Notes under the pieces: model-generated
Database searches by the model: none
Told to the model about the DNA's origin: nothing
The model's input: only the letters and a program-made list of their open reading frames with translations
Program-made: the position numbers and the translations under genes
Part shown: positions 1-9,300 of the stretch, one piece after another
Layout of the letters: each line of letters opens with the position of its first letter
How positions within the stretch are numbered: position 1 is the stretch's first letter
Assembly: GCF_000172175.1 (NCBI RefSeq)
Contig: NZ_ABJL02000008.1
Location: 1,860,001 to 1,924,000 of the forward strand
DNA from: Bacteroides intestinalis DSM 17393
GTDB lineage: Bacteria; Bacteroidota; Bacteroidia; Bacteroidales; Bacteroidaceae
Length of the DNA: 64,000 nt
Direction: 5' to 3'

Positions 1-281
1 AGAATGAACTGGCACTGATCGTTTCGCCGGATGGCGATGCCCCTGCCAAGATGTTGCAACAAACATGGTTCTCCATCGGAGAAATAGAGGCGGGAAAGAA
101 GATCGGCTATCACATGCACCAATCCCACGCAGGCGTGTATATCTTCGTGATTGAAGGTGAAGTGAAGGTGGATGACACTGTACTTTCACGCCGTGACGGC
201 ATGGGCGTATACGATACCCACAGCTTTGAGCTGGAAACCCTAAAAGACTCGCACATTCTGCTGATGGAAGTACCGATGTAA
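1..281 (+). CDS. Pirin-family cupin protein, C-terminal end (partial)
   Basis: Only the last ~92 codons are present; the reading frame is open from base 3, so the gene begins before the window. The visible part is one beta-barrel of the bicupin type: the stretch GVYIFVIEGEV followed by RRDGMGVYDT and a closing LLMEVPM. This is the pattern of the C-terminal barrel of pirin/YhhW proteins, some of which are quercetin 2,3-dioxygenases. In those enzymes the metal sits in the N-terminal barrel, which cannot be seen here, so activity cannot be judged. The gene ends about 80 bp before the MBL hydrolase and may be transcribed separately from it. Confidence 0.8.
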   Translation, partial: NELALIVSPDGDAPAKMLQQTWFSIGEIEAGKKIGYHMHQSHAGVYIFVIEGEVKVDDTVLSRRDGMGVYDTHSFELETLKDSHILLMEVPM

Positions 282-362
282 GTCTTTTAGATAAAAATAA
301 CAGCAAAAACCAAAGGTTTGTGTAGCGTTTTTCGTAATATTGCACTATAAATTAACCCGTGC

Positions 363-1094
363 ATGAAACTTGATTACATTTACCATAGCGGCTTCGCAAT
401 TGAAGCGGACGGAGTGACGGTCATTATCGATTACTACAAAGATTCCTCTGAAACGGAATATAATAAAGGTATCGTTCATGACTATCTGTTGGGAAGACCC
501 GGAGAACTATATGTGATCTCTTCTCATTTTCACCCTGACCACTTTAATCGCGAAGTTCTTTTATGGAAAGCCGAGCGCCCGGATATTCACTATATCTTCT
601 CCAAGGACATCCTGAAACATCGTCGTGCCACGCGCGAGGATGCCACCTATATAAATAAAGGGGATGTGTACGAAGACCCGAATATCCGTATCGAAGCATT
701 CGGTTCCACGGATGTAGGTATCTCTTTTCTCATTGACCTGCAAGGTGTCCGGCTCTTCCATGCCGGAGACTTGAATAACTGGCATTGGAGCGAAGAATCC
801 ACTCCGCAGGAAATCCGGAAAGCGGAAGGTGACTTCCTTGCCGAAGTGAAATGCCTTCAGCAAACCGCCCCATCGGTAGATGTAGCCATGTTTCCAGTGG
901 ACAACCGCATCGGAAAAGATTATATGAGAGGTGCGGAACAATTCGTGGAACGGATAAAAACTACTATCTTTGTACCTATGCACTTCAGCGAGGAATACAA
1001 AGGCGGAAATGCTTTCCGGGAGTTTGCCGAAAGCAAAGGTTGCCGTTTCTTGTCCATAACCCACCGGGGTGAAAGTTTTGATATTAATCAATAA
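363..1094 (+). CDS. MBL-fold metallo-hydrolase
   Basis: A 243-residue protein with the metallo-beta-lactamase fold. The metal-binding motif HxHxDH is intact as H55-F-H57-P-D59-H60. Further ligands are likely in the HAGD stretch near residue 134 and the PMHF stretch near residue 213, the usual order for two-metal MBL hydrolases. There is no signal peptide, so it should be cytoplasmic. The size and the short N-terminal strand pair resemble the UPF0173/UlaG-like branch, but the substrate cannot be told from sequence. It is followed after 12 bp by the DUF4468 gene and then by a VOC gene, suggesting one transcript from about 350 to 2634. Start chosen at the first ATG; a weak TAATATTG element lies at 335-342. 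Confidence 0.85.
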   Translation: MKLDYIYHSGFAIEADGVTVIIDYYKDSSETEYNKGIVHDYLLGRPGELYVISSHFHPDHFNREVLLWKAERPDIHYIFSKDILKHRRATREDATYINKGDVYEDPNIRIEAFGSTDVGISFLIDLQGVRLFHAGDLNNWHWSEESTPQEIRKAEGDFLAEVKCLQQTAPSVDVAMFPVDNRIGKDYMRGAEQFVERIKTTIFVPMHFSEEYKGGNAFREFAESKGCRFLSITHRGESFDINQ

Positions 1095-1106
1095 AACATA
1101 CGCATT

Positions 1107-2237
1107 ATGAAAAATTTGACACACCTCCTTTTTGTACTCTTATGTATTTGCCTGCCTGTTGCAGTACATGCTCAAAAAGACAAGGACAAAGACGATGACG
1201 ACAGCAAGTACCTGGCAGGAGCAGTACCCGAAGTAGATGGAAAAGTTGTATTTACCAAAGAATTCAGTATTCCTGGCATGTCTCAGGAAGAGATCTTCAA
1301 CCGCATGCAGAAATGGATGGAAGCACGGCTGAAAAAGAATGAGAATAACAGCCGCGTAGTCTATACGAACCCGGAAGAAGGGCAAATAGTAGGTACGGGA
1401 GAAGAATGGATTGTATTCAGCTCAAGTGCACTCTCACTGGACCGTACAAAGATACTCTACCAACTGTCCGTGGTTTGTGCACCCGAGAAGTGTACAATGG
1501 AAGTTGAAAAGATTCGTTTCAATTACCGTGAAGGAAAAGAGAAGTATACAGCAGAGGAATGGATCGTAGACAAATATGCACTGAATAAGGCTCAAACCAA
1601 ATTGGTGCGCGGACTTGCTAAATGGCGCAGAAAAACAGTCAACTTTGTAGATGACCTCGCTCTTGGAGCAGCAAAAGCCCTTAGTGCAAGTACTGCCAAG
1701 AAAGCAGCCGAAACAGAACAACCGGAAGCTAAGAAAGAGGAAAAGAGTGCTGTTAGCTCAGGTCCGATAGTGATTACTCCTAAGACAGAAGTAGAAGTAA
1801 AAACTCCGGCTGAAACAACCAAAGTAACCGTTGTACCTGCTACCCCGCTTACTCCGGCCACTCCTGTTGCTTCTGGTACAATGCCCGGCTATAAAGAAGT
1901 AGCTCCGGATCAACTGCCGACAAATGCTATCCAAATGGGTGCAGGCAAATTAGTACTTGTAATTGGTACAGATGCTTTCAATATGACCATGATGACAGCT
2001 AATGCAGGTGGTTCATTGGGAAAATCCTCAGGTAAGCCTGTTATCTTCAGTTTCCTTTCACCTGATCAACCTTACGAACAGATGGAAGCTGCTGAAACTT
2101 ACACCGTTCGCTTCTATCCGGCAAACCAGACAGAACCTTCAGTTGTTCTGGAATGTAAGAAGATGCCTTCACAGGCTCCTATGGAAGGTCAGCCACGCAT
2201 GTATGTAGGCGAAATTCTAAAGGCATTCGTAAAATAA
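1107..2237 (+). CDS. DUF4468 domain-containing exported protein
   Basis: A 376-residue protein with a clear signal peptide (hydrophobic stretch then VHAQ at about residue 22) followed by a short very acidic/basic run (KDKDKDDDD). Residues ~45-125 match the DUF4468 pattern found in many Bacteroidetes exported proteins (VVFTKEFSIPGMSQEEIF ... EEWIVFSSSALSLDRTKILY). A low-complexity Pro/Thr/Lys/Glu linker occupies roughly residues 195-260 and is followed by a second globular domain up to the end. The function of DUF4468 is not known. It lies 12 bp after the MBL hydrolase and 19 bp before the VOC gene, consistent with an operon. Envelope location is inferred from the signal peptide only. Confidence 0.8.
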   Translation: MKNLTHLLFVLLCICLPVAVHAQKDKDKDDDDSKYLAGAVPEVDGKVVFTKEFSIPGMSQEEIFNRMQKWMEARLKKNENNSRVVYTNPEEGQIVGTGEEWIVFSSSALSLDRTKILYQLSVVCAPEKCTMEVEKIRFNYREGKEKYTAEEWIVDKYALNKAQTKLVRGLAKWRRKTVNFVDDLALGAAKALSASTAKKAAETEQPEAKKEEKSAVSSGPIVITPKTEVEVKTPAETTKVTVVPATPLTPATPVASGTMPGYKEVAPDQLPTNAIQMGAGKLVLVIGTDAFNMTMMTANAGGSLGKSSGKPVIFSFLSPDQPYEQMEAAETYTVRFYPANQTEPSVVLECKKMPSQAPMEGQPRMYVGEILKAFVK

Positions 2238-2256
2238 CAACTAATTACTTAATTAC

Positions 2257-2634
2257 GTGGAAATAAAAGCTAAATTCGATCATTTTAATATCAACGTCAC
2301 CGATCTGGAACGTAGTATTGCTTTCTATGAAAAAGCATTGGGATTGAAAGAACATCACCGTAAAGAAGCCTTGAACGGCTCTTTCACGCTGGTTTACCTG
2401 ACAGACAACAGCACAGGTTTCCTTCTGGAACTGACTTGTCTGAAAGATCATCCTCAAGCCTATGAACTTGGAGAGAACGAAAGCCATTTATGCTTCCGTG
2501 TTGCCGGTGATTATGAGGCTATTCACCAATACCATAAAGAAATGGGTTGGGTATGCTTTGAAAATACAGCTATGGGATTATACTTCATCCATGATCCGGA
2601 CGATTACTGGATAGAAGTACTTCCAGCAAAATAG
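2257..2634 (+). CDS. VOC-family (glyoxalase-like) protein
   Basis: A 125-residue single-module VOC protein. The opening FDHFNINVTDLERSIAFYEKA is the standard first beta-alpha unit with a metal-ligand His. The closing YFIHDPDDYWIEVLPA carries the conserved D-P-D-x-Y-x-IE end with a ligand Glu. This is the layout of lactoylglutathione lyase and related isomerases (true GloA is slightly longer). The start is GTG at 2257; no in-frame ATG precedes the first strand. It is probably the last gene of the operon starting at 363. It is followed at once by a GTGATAAGG-type hairpin repeat that may end transcription. Substrate uncertain. Confidence 0.8.
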   Translation: MEIKAKFDHFNINVTDLERSIAFYEKALGLKEHHRKEALNGSFTLVYLTDNSTGFLLELTCLKDHPQAYELGENESHLCFRVAGDYEAIHQYHKEMGWVCFENTAMGLYFIHDPDDYWIEVLPAK

Positions 2635-2642
2635 AGTATAAA

Positions 2643-2724
2643 ATGATAGAGTGATAAGGTGATAGGGTGATAAAGTGATGAGCATACATTCCCCTATCAT
2701 CTTATCACCTTATCACTTTCTATT
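2643..2724. repeat. GTGATAAGG-repeat hairpin element, copy 1
   Basis: Directly after the VOC stop codon the + strand carries successive 8-9 bp units of the type GTGATAAGG/GTGATAGGG, and then, after a ~14 bp loop, their reverse complement (CTATCAT, CTTATCACC, TTATCAC). The two arms fold into a long imperfect hairpin. A second element of the same sequence type lies at 17074-17180 after tilS. Both sit in 3' flanks, so they could act as terminators or as REP-like elements. Confidence 0.7.
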
Positions 2725-2902
2725 TATGACGATTCGCCCTTTTCTTCCGTATATCCGCCTTCATCTTGGCAGCACCGGAACCATGTTTCCCGGTAATATA
2801 CGATTTCTTCTTGGCTTTAGTCTTTACCTTTCCATCTTCCTTGGGCTTGTCTTTTTTTCCTTTAAAGACGATACCGCCCATTATTGCATCTTCTATACTC
2901 AT
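2720..2902 (-). CDS. Small highly basic protein, unknown function
   Basis: A 60-residue protein that is strongly Lys/Arg rich after an initial hydrophobic patch (MSIEDAIMGGIVFKG). It has no signal peptide and no recognised domain. The high charge suggests nucleic acid or ribosome contact, but this is a guess from composition. Support for it being real comes from a good -7 box (TATCTTTG, minus strand, 2941-2948) about 38 bp upstream of the ATG. This promoter lies close to the divergent methyltransferase promoter. Its 3' end meets the hairpin repeat that follows the VOC gene. Confidence 0.55.
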   Translation of the reverse strand: MSIEDAIMGGIVFKGKKDKPKEDGKVKTKAKKKSYITGKHGSGAAKMKADIRKKRANRHK

Positions 2903-2940
2903 ATTCGGTTTCTATTACTATATATATTTATAAGCCGACA

Positions 2941-2948
2941 CAAAGATA
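2941..2948 (-). promoter_or_regulatory. -7 promoter box for the small basic protein
   Basis: Reads TATCTTTG on the minus strand, a perfect match to TAnnTTTG, about 38 bp before the ATG at 2902. It is divergent from the box at 2979-2986. Confidence 0.6.
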
Positions 2949-2978
2949 GTTTTTTCTACCAATAGACTGCATTTTTCG

Positions 2979-2986
2979 TATCTTTG
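2979..2986 (+). promoter_or_regulatory. -7 promoter box for the methyltransferase
   Basis: TATCTTTG, a perfect TAnnTTTG match, 26 bp before the ATG at 3013. It supports the ATG at 3013 over the in-frame TTG at 3004, which would leave almost no leader. Confidence 0.6.
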
Positions 2987-3012
2987 CGGACAACTTTTAG
3001 AGATTGAATAGA

Positions 3013-3744
3013 ATGAACACTACGCTGCTTACTGCTGATAAAGACCCGATGGGTGCTGCTATTGCCGATTATTATAAACGACACAAGGCCGAACGGCTAC
3101 GGGTTTTCTCCTCACAGTTCGATGAGGATGAAATTCCGGTAAAGGAACTTTTTCGTACGGAAAAGCAGATGCCTCTTCTGGAACGTACCGCCCTGCAACT
3201 GGCTACGGGAAAGATTCTGGATGTGGGAGCCGGAAGCGGTTGCCACAGCCTTACCTTGCAGGAAGCAGGCAAAGAGGTACATGCCATTGATATTTCGCCG
3301 CTTTCAGTAGAAGTTATGCAACAACGCGGCGTACGGCATGCCACATTGCTCAATCTGTTCGATGAGCATTTCCGTGAGACATACGACACGATATTAATGT
3401 TGATGAACGGTTCGGGAATCATCGGCAAACTGGAAAATCTGCCTGCCTTCTTCAAAAGGATGAAGCAATTGCTACAACCCGGTGGCTGTATCTTTATGGA
3501 TTCCAGTGATCTGCGCTATCTGTTTGAGGAAGAAGACGGAAGTTTTGTGATCGACCTGGCAGGTGACTATTATGGAGAAGTAGACTTCCAGATGCAATAT
3601 AAGGATATCTTGGGAGAGTCATTCGACTGGCTTTACATTGATTTCCAGACACTCAGTCTTTATGCAGCCGAAAATGGTTTCCAAGCGGAGTTGATAAAAG
3701 AAGGAAAGCACTACAATTATTTAGCCAAGTTGACCTTAAAATAA
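3013..3744 (+). CDS. Class I SAM-dependent methyltransferase
   Basis: A 243-residue soluble protein. Motif I of the Rossmann-like SAM fold is seen as LDVGAGSGCHSL at residues 69-80. The acidic end of the second strand follows as VHAIDISPLSVEVM, and a post-motif region has LQPGGCIFMDSSD. This order is that of class I methyltransferases; the acceptor is not evident. The ATG at 3013 is preferred over the TTG at 3004 because the -7 box ends at 2986. The stop codon lies inside a small palindrome, and the gene runs convergently into tlpA on the minus strand. No operon partner. Confidence 0.8.
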   Translation: MNTTLLTADKDPMGAAIADYYKRHKAERLRVFSSQFDEDEIPVKELFRTEKQMPLLERTALQLATGKILDVGAGSGCHSLTLQEAGKEVHAIDISPLSVEVMQQRGVRHATLLNLFDEHFRETYDTILMLMNGSGIIGKLENLPAFFKRMKQLLQPGGCIFMDSSDLRYLFEEEDGSFVIDLAGDYYGEVDFQMQYKDILGESFDWLYIDFQTLSLYAAENGFQAELIKEGKHYNYLAKLTLK

Positions 3745-3750
3745 GGTCAA
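3730..3750. terminator. Hairpin between convergent genes
   Basis: Arms TTGACCTTA and TAAGGTCAA with a 3-base loop. It contains the stop codon of the methyltransferase and lies between two convergent genes, so it could serve either strand, although no T-tract follows on the + strand. Confidence 0.4.
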
Positions 3751-3767
3751 CCCGGACTTTCTGGTTA

Positions 3768-4310
3768 TTATTTCTTTAACAGCATTTCGTCAATCTTCTT
3801 CGTTAATGCAGCAAATTCCTTCTCATTGTACAGGCGGGTCAGCATTACGATGCGTCCGTCTTTATCAATCAGTACATTGCGGGTAATTCCGGCATTGCGA
3901 AGCGCATATTTGGCAAAAATATCTGCACCTGGATCTAAGCCCAAGGGATAAGTAATGCCAGTCGACTTACCGAATGCAATCACTTTGTCCAACGGTTCAT
4001 CACGGTCTATACCGATAAGGGCAAATGCAGAATTATCTTTGTGTTTCAACCAGATATCCTTTTCTATAAAAGGCATTTCTTTGCGGCATACGCCACACCA
4101 ACTGGCAGTGAATTGTAACATCACCACTTTTCCACGGAGTTCGGAAAGGGTAACTTTCTTACCATCTGTCAGGGTAATGGTAAAGTTGGGAGCCATCTCC
4201 CCTACTCTTACAATGTAACCGGTGCTATCGGCAGCTACTTCCTGCGCTTTGCCCGATAAACCACAAAGGACAAACAGGATAAACATCAAACTCTTTACTA
4301 CTTTCATCAA
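3768..4310 (-). CDS. TlpA-family thiol-disulfide oxidoreductase, exported
   Basis: A 180-residue protein with an N-terminal signal peptide (hydrophobic residues ~7-20, then GKAQE). The rest is a TlpA/AhpC-type thioredoxin fold. The redox motif is W-C-G-V-C in FTASWCGVCRKEMPF at about residue 75, preceded by the typical APNFTITLTDGKKVTLSELRGK strand-loop. It should act in the periplasm, reducing or exchanging disulfides. It starts 21 bp after the SLC13 gene on the same strand, so the two are probably co-transcribed, but no functional link is evident. MMKVV at the start leaves a choice of two adjacent ATGs. Confidence 0.85.
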   Translation of the reverse strand: MMKVVKSLMFILFVLCGLSGKAQEVAADSTGYIVRVGEMAPNFTITLTDGKKVTLSELRGKVVMLQFTASWCGVCRKEMPFIEKDIWLKHKDNSAFALIGIDRDEPLDKVIAFGKSTGITYPLGLDPGADIFAKYALRNAGITRNVLIDKDGRIVMLTRLYNEKEFAALTKKIDEMLLKK

Positions 4311-4331
4311 TCTTATACTTTTAAGTTATTC

Positions 4332-6197
4332 TTAAAACGGGAACAATAACGGAAGCATAAAGATCATCACAATTCCCATAATTATCTGTAAAGGCAAACC
4401 AACTTTAACATAATCCATGAATGTATAACGTCCCGCAGGCATCACCAACGCGTTGGGCGGAGTAGAAAACGGAGAAGCAAAACACATGCTGGCTGCCACG
4501 GTTACGGCAAACAGGAATGGATATGGACTCAAATCCAACTGTATGGCGGCCTGGAGGGCAATCGGAGCCAAAAGTACCGCCGTAGCCGTATTACTAATAA
4601 ACATAGTCATCAGCGAAGTGGTGAAATAGATACCCGCCAACAATATATAAGGTCCGTAACTACCTAATCCGTTGACTAATGATTGAGATACCAAATTGGA
4701 TGCTCCGGTCTTTTCCAATGCCAGTGACATGGGCATCATTGCGGCAATCAATACGATACTTTCCCAATTAATGGTTTTATATGCTGCTTCTACATTCCGG
4801 AAGCAGCCGGTGAGCACCATCAGCAGACCTGCAATCATTACTGCCGTTACCGGAGCAATAGGGATGAAGTCGAACATCATCATTACCACCATTCCCAACA
4901 TGATTATGGCAGCAACAGGTGCTTTATGATTCAATGTTACTTTAGCAGCCTCAGCAAGCGGTTGTCCAAGTACTACCCAATCGGAGGGATCTTCACTCAA
5001 ACGCGCTATATTCTCCCATGTTCCCTGCACCAACAGCACATCTCCCGAATGCATCTTTTCATCTTTTAGATTCTTCAGAATATACTGGCGCTTGCGTTGG
5101 ATACCCAAGATATTCACACCATATTTTTCCCTGAAACCTGAATCTTTTACCGGCTTATTTACCAGATTGGAGGCAGGCATCAATACTATTTCAGCAATAC
5201 CGATTTCTGTAAATTCCAGTTCTTCACTTTTTGCTTCTACCGTACCTTCCGCTGCATGGGTATCCAACAACTTTAATGTATTTTCTTCGGCAAAATGTTC
5301 TACATTCGTAAAATCACCCAATACATACAGAATATCATTCTCTTGAATAACTGTATCAGCAGCAGCCATTTCCTGGCTCATCGTCTTAAAAAAGTGACGA
5401 CGAGAAGAGGATGACTGACGCCGAACTTCCATTATACCTACATTATAGCGTTGTGGAATACTTAATTCCTGTATGGTCTTTCCAGTTAAAGGCGATTTAC
5501 TTTCGACCTGCACCCGACACAAATTCTGAAATAGTTGGTACTCTCCCGCCAGTTCTTTCAGCGATTTGTTCTTTTTACCCTTACGATCCTTGTCACCTTT
5601 CTTAGTCAGGAAAATTTTACTCAATGGAATTAAGATTATCAATCCGACAGCCACACAAACCAATCCTACAGGAGTAAACGAAAAAAATGTAAGAGGTGTA
5701 TATCCTGCAGAGGTCAATGCTTCTTGAATTACAAGGTTCGGCGGTGTACCGATAAGCGTCATCATACCTCCCATGCTACTGGCAAACGCAAGCGGCATCA
5801 ACAGTCGGCTGACATTGATCTGCGTCCCCATAGCCATACTGACTACAATGGGAAGCATCAAAGCTACTGTTCCGGTATTGCTGACAAAAGCACCGATAAA
5901 GGCAGTCACCAATACAATAAGAACGAAAAGTTTCAACTCACTGTCACCAGCCAACTTCAGGATACGACTACTTATCATCTTTGCCAATCCCGTCTGAAAG
6001 ATAGCACCGCCCACAACGAACAATCCTATCATCATTATAACAACGGAGTTAGAGAAGCCTGTCAATGCTTCTTCCGGGGTCAGGATACCGAATATAATTA
6101 GTAACACCAGAGCACAAAGCGCAACTAAATCCGAACGCACTTTGCCACTCATAAAGAATATCGCAGATAGGAATAAAATAATGAGAGTAATATACAT
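4332..6197 (-). CDS. SLC13/DASS-type anion permease with RCK_C domains
   Basis: About 621 residues. There are two blocks of membrane helices (roughly residues 1-190 and 400-621). Each ends in the DASS-type signature: IGTPPNLVIQEAL in the first half and FSTPPNALVMPAGRY in the second. A soluble insert (~200-390) looks like two TrkA-C/RCK_C regulatory modules (e.g. NKPVKDSGFREKYGVNILGIQR). Family members carry dicarboxylates, sulfate or citrate, usually with Na+. The exact substrate cannot be read off. The open frame extends to 6233 but the ATG at 6197 (MYITLIILFLSAI) starts directly at the first helix and is preferred. Probably co-transcribed with the downstream tlpA-like gene. Confidence 0.85.
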   Translation of the reverse strand: MYITLIILFLSAIFFMSGKVRSDLVALCALVLLIIFGILTPEEALTGFSNSVVIMMIGLFVVGGAIFQTGLAKMISSRILKLAGDSELKLFVLIVLVTAFIGAFVSNTGTVALMLPIVVSMAMGTQINVSRLLMPLAFASSMGGMMTLIGTPPNLVIQEALTSAGYTPLTFFSFTPVGLVCVAVGLIILIPLSKIFLTKKGDKDRKGKKNKSLKELAGEYQLFQNLCRVQVESKSPLTGKTIQELSIPQRYNVGIMEVRRQSSSSRRHFFKTMSQEMAAADTVIQENDILYVLGDFTNVEHFAEENTLKLLDTHAAEGTVEAKSEELEFTEIGIAEIVLMPASNLVNKPVKDSGFREKYGVNILGIQRKRQYILKNLKDEKMHSGDVLLVQGTWENIARLSEDPSDWVVLGQPLAEAAKVTLNHKAPVAAIIMLGMVVMMMFDFIPIAPVTAVMIAGLLMVLTGCFRNVEAAYKTINWESIVLIAAMMPMSLALEKTGASNLVSQSLVNGLGSYGPYILLAGIYFTTSLMTMFISNTATAVLLAPIALQAAIQLDLSPYPFLFAVTVAASMCFASPFSTPPNALVMPAGRYTFMDYVKVGLPLQIIMGIVMIFMLPLLFPF

Positions 6198-6373
6198 AAA
6201 GATATAAAATTTATCAGTTATTAAACAATTCAACAGTGATTTTTGTTCTAAGGCGTTGCAAATATCACAAAAATCAGCACGATGGACAATAGGGTAAATC
6301 CTTTTTGAACTAAATAAGCGACAAATATCTCACTAAATTATAAATAAAGTATAGATTATTAGCATTATATTTA

Positions 6374-6381
6374 TAACTTTG
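6374..6381 (+). promoter_or_regulatory. Possible -7 box for the large helicase gene
   Basis: TAACTTTG fits TAnnTTTG. It overlaps the TTG at 6379, which argues against a TTG start and for the ATG at 6391 or the next ATG at 6439. No clear -33 TTG is visible at the right spacing. Confidence 0.4.
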
Positions 6382-6390
6382 AATCCGGAA

Positions 6391-9300
6391 ATGATAGTAT
6401 GGGATCCCCCCTTTTATCAGTTAAATTCTATAACAGCAATGGGAAACGACAACACAATTACAGGCACCTTCAATGGAACAGTCCATCTGGAATACCTACC
6501 ATGTATTAATTATGCAATGATACACAATCATGTGCCTTCATGCAATTTCTGCGAACTCATGAATAGTGATGAAGTCGACTGGAATAACATCAAAGTATCC
6601 ATAGACGGAGAACTTATTAAATACTCAGAAAGCATTCTTGAAATAATTCCACCCGGACAGAACATACAAATCAACAATCTGGAAATATCACCTGAAAGTG
6701 AAAAGCTAATCGAACTCACAGAAGGTATCGAAACTAATTTTCATCTGACTATTACGATTTCCGGTGAGATAGCCCATCAGCAAACATTTCCCATCAAACT
6801 GATGACATACGATCAGTGGACTGGTTCCAGGATCATGCCCGAACTCTTAGCGACATTTGTGACTCCCAATCACCCTATACTTTCAAGAATTAGTGTAAAA
6901 GCCTCACAATTCCTTGAAAAGTGGACCGGAAACTCTGCCTTAGACGAGTATCAGACACAGGATCCCAACCGAGTGCGTGCGCAGGTAGCTGCTATTTATG
7001 AAGCTCTCCGGTCTGAGTCTTTAATATATTCTACGGTTCCGGCCAGCTTTGAAACTTCGGGGCAGCGTGTCCGCTTGGTAGATAATGTACTCACCAGTAA
7101 GCTGGGTACATGTATAGACCTGACTTTACTCTATGCTTCCTGTCTGGAGGCCAATGGCATTCATCCTCTTTTAGTCTTGTTGAAAGGACATATATTGGTA
7201 GGTGCATGGCTTACAGAAGATATTTATCATCAAACCGTAGGCGATGATGCCTCCTTTCTACTCAAAGGAAGTGCAAATGGTATCAGCGACATTGTATTAG
7301 TAGAGACAACCGCACTGGCATCTTCACAAAATATTTCATTTGAAGAAGCTGCTGCAATGGCTCAGAAAGAGCTCAAAGAAGAAAACAGATTCAAGCTGTT
7401 TATCGATGTATATAGGTGCAGACTGGATAAAATCCGCCCATTGCCGCAACGCATAAACCATAACGGTGAATGGCAAATAGAAAACAGTGGAATAGAACAT
7501 GAGAATGTAACCCAAAGAATACACCAACTGGACCGGTATGAAATAAAGCTGGAGGACAGCAAGGATGAAATAACCAAGCAGATTATTTGGGAAAGAAAAC
7601 TACTGGACTTTTCTTTACGCAATAATCTGATCAACATCCGGCTTGGCAGAAGAGTTATACCATTCATATCTTTCGAAATTGATCATCTGGAAGATCATCT
7701 GCAAGCCGGAGAAAACTACCAGATATTATCCAGTCCTGCTAAAAGTAAAATAGAACCGGGTGAGACAGGGCTCTATGATTCTTCTTTATGGAAAGAGAAT
7801 TTGGAAGAATTAGTAATCAGCGAGCTGAGAAACAAAAAACTCCGTTCTTATCTGACAGAAAGCGAACTTCAGAACTCACTCAAATTTGTATACCGTACAT
7901 CGCGAACCGCCATTGAAGAAAATGGAGCCAATTCACTGTTCCTCGTTTTAGGAATCTTGAAGTGGTACGAGTCTCCTAAGAGTGTAAAACCACGCTTTGC
8001 TCCTATCTTGCTATTACCGGTAGATATTGTGCGTCGTGGAGGCTCAAGTGGATATATCATTCGCACCAGAGACGAAGAAATTATATTGAACATAACGCTC
8101 GTCGAACTATTGAAACAACAGTTCAGTGTTAATCTTTCCGGGTTGAATCCGTTGCCAAAAGACGACAGCGGTGTAGACGTGAAAAAGATATTCGCTACGA
8201 TTCGTACCTGCATCCGCAATATGAAAGGTTGGGATGTAGTGGAAGAATCCATGTTGGGGCTATTCTCATTCAACAAGTTTGTCATGTGGAACGATATTCA
8301 TACCAATGCAGACAAATTGAAAAAGAACGCCATTATAGCCAGTCTGATGGAAAATCGTATTCAATGGCAGGATACGACTCCGGAGATTGACGCCAGAGAA
8401 ATAGATAGAAATCTTGAACCTATCCATTTTGCCATTCCTGTTGATGTTGATTCTTCGCAGCTGGAAGCTGTCATTGAATCAGGAGAAGGAAAGAGCTTCA
8501 TATTGCATGGTCCTCCGGGAACCGGTAAATCACAGACCATTACCAATATGATAGCCAATGCCCTGTACAAAGGAAAACGTGTGCTGTTTGTAGCAGAAAA
8601 GATGGCAGCACTTTCTGTAGTACAAAACCGTCTGACTAAGATAGGATTAGATCCGTTCTGTCTGGAACTACATTCTAACAAGGTCACTAAATCTCATTTT
8701 CTGGCTCAGCTTCAGAAAGCTATAGAAGTCATTCACATTCAGTCTCCAGCTGAGTTTGAAAGTACTTCAAAGCAATTATTCGAGCGTAGAAAGAAATTAA
8801 TCGATTATATGGAAGCGTTGCATCATCCCCATGCTTCCGGCTTCTCTCTGTACGATTGTATAACAAATTATTTGTCGATACAGGGAGATGAATTGTCCAT
8901 CGACTTTTCTCTATTACCCTCCATCACTAAGAATCAACTGACAGATTTTTGCGAAAAGATCCAGGAACTGGATACAGTTTTTCAGATAACAGGGCATCCG
9001 CAAGACCACCCGTTAAAGGGACTGGAACCATACGATACTTCCATAGAAAGCTCTCAGAAACTACAGGCCGGAATCAGGCGCTTTATAAATTTATTCACTT
9101 CGATTACCGCTAACAGAAAGTTGCTTTCAAATAGTCTGGGAATCTCGATACCTGATAATTGGGATGGGATCAGTTGGATGGGAAAGATGTGTACCCAGCT
9201 TCTATCCATCCCATATCTGAATAAAACGTTATTGGAAATGGGTGGTAATACCGACTTGATAGAAGAATGGAAAGATACTATCCTGTCCGGTCGTAAGCGA

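Noticed and set aside
561..1124. 187-codon minus-strand frame
   Set aside because: Lies wholly opposite the MBL hydrolase, which has intact motifs.
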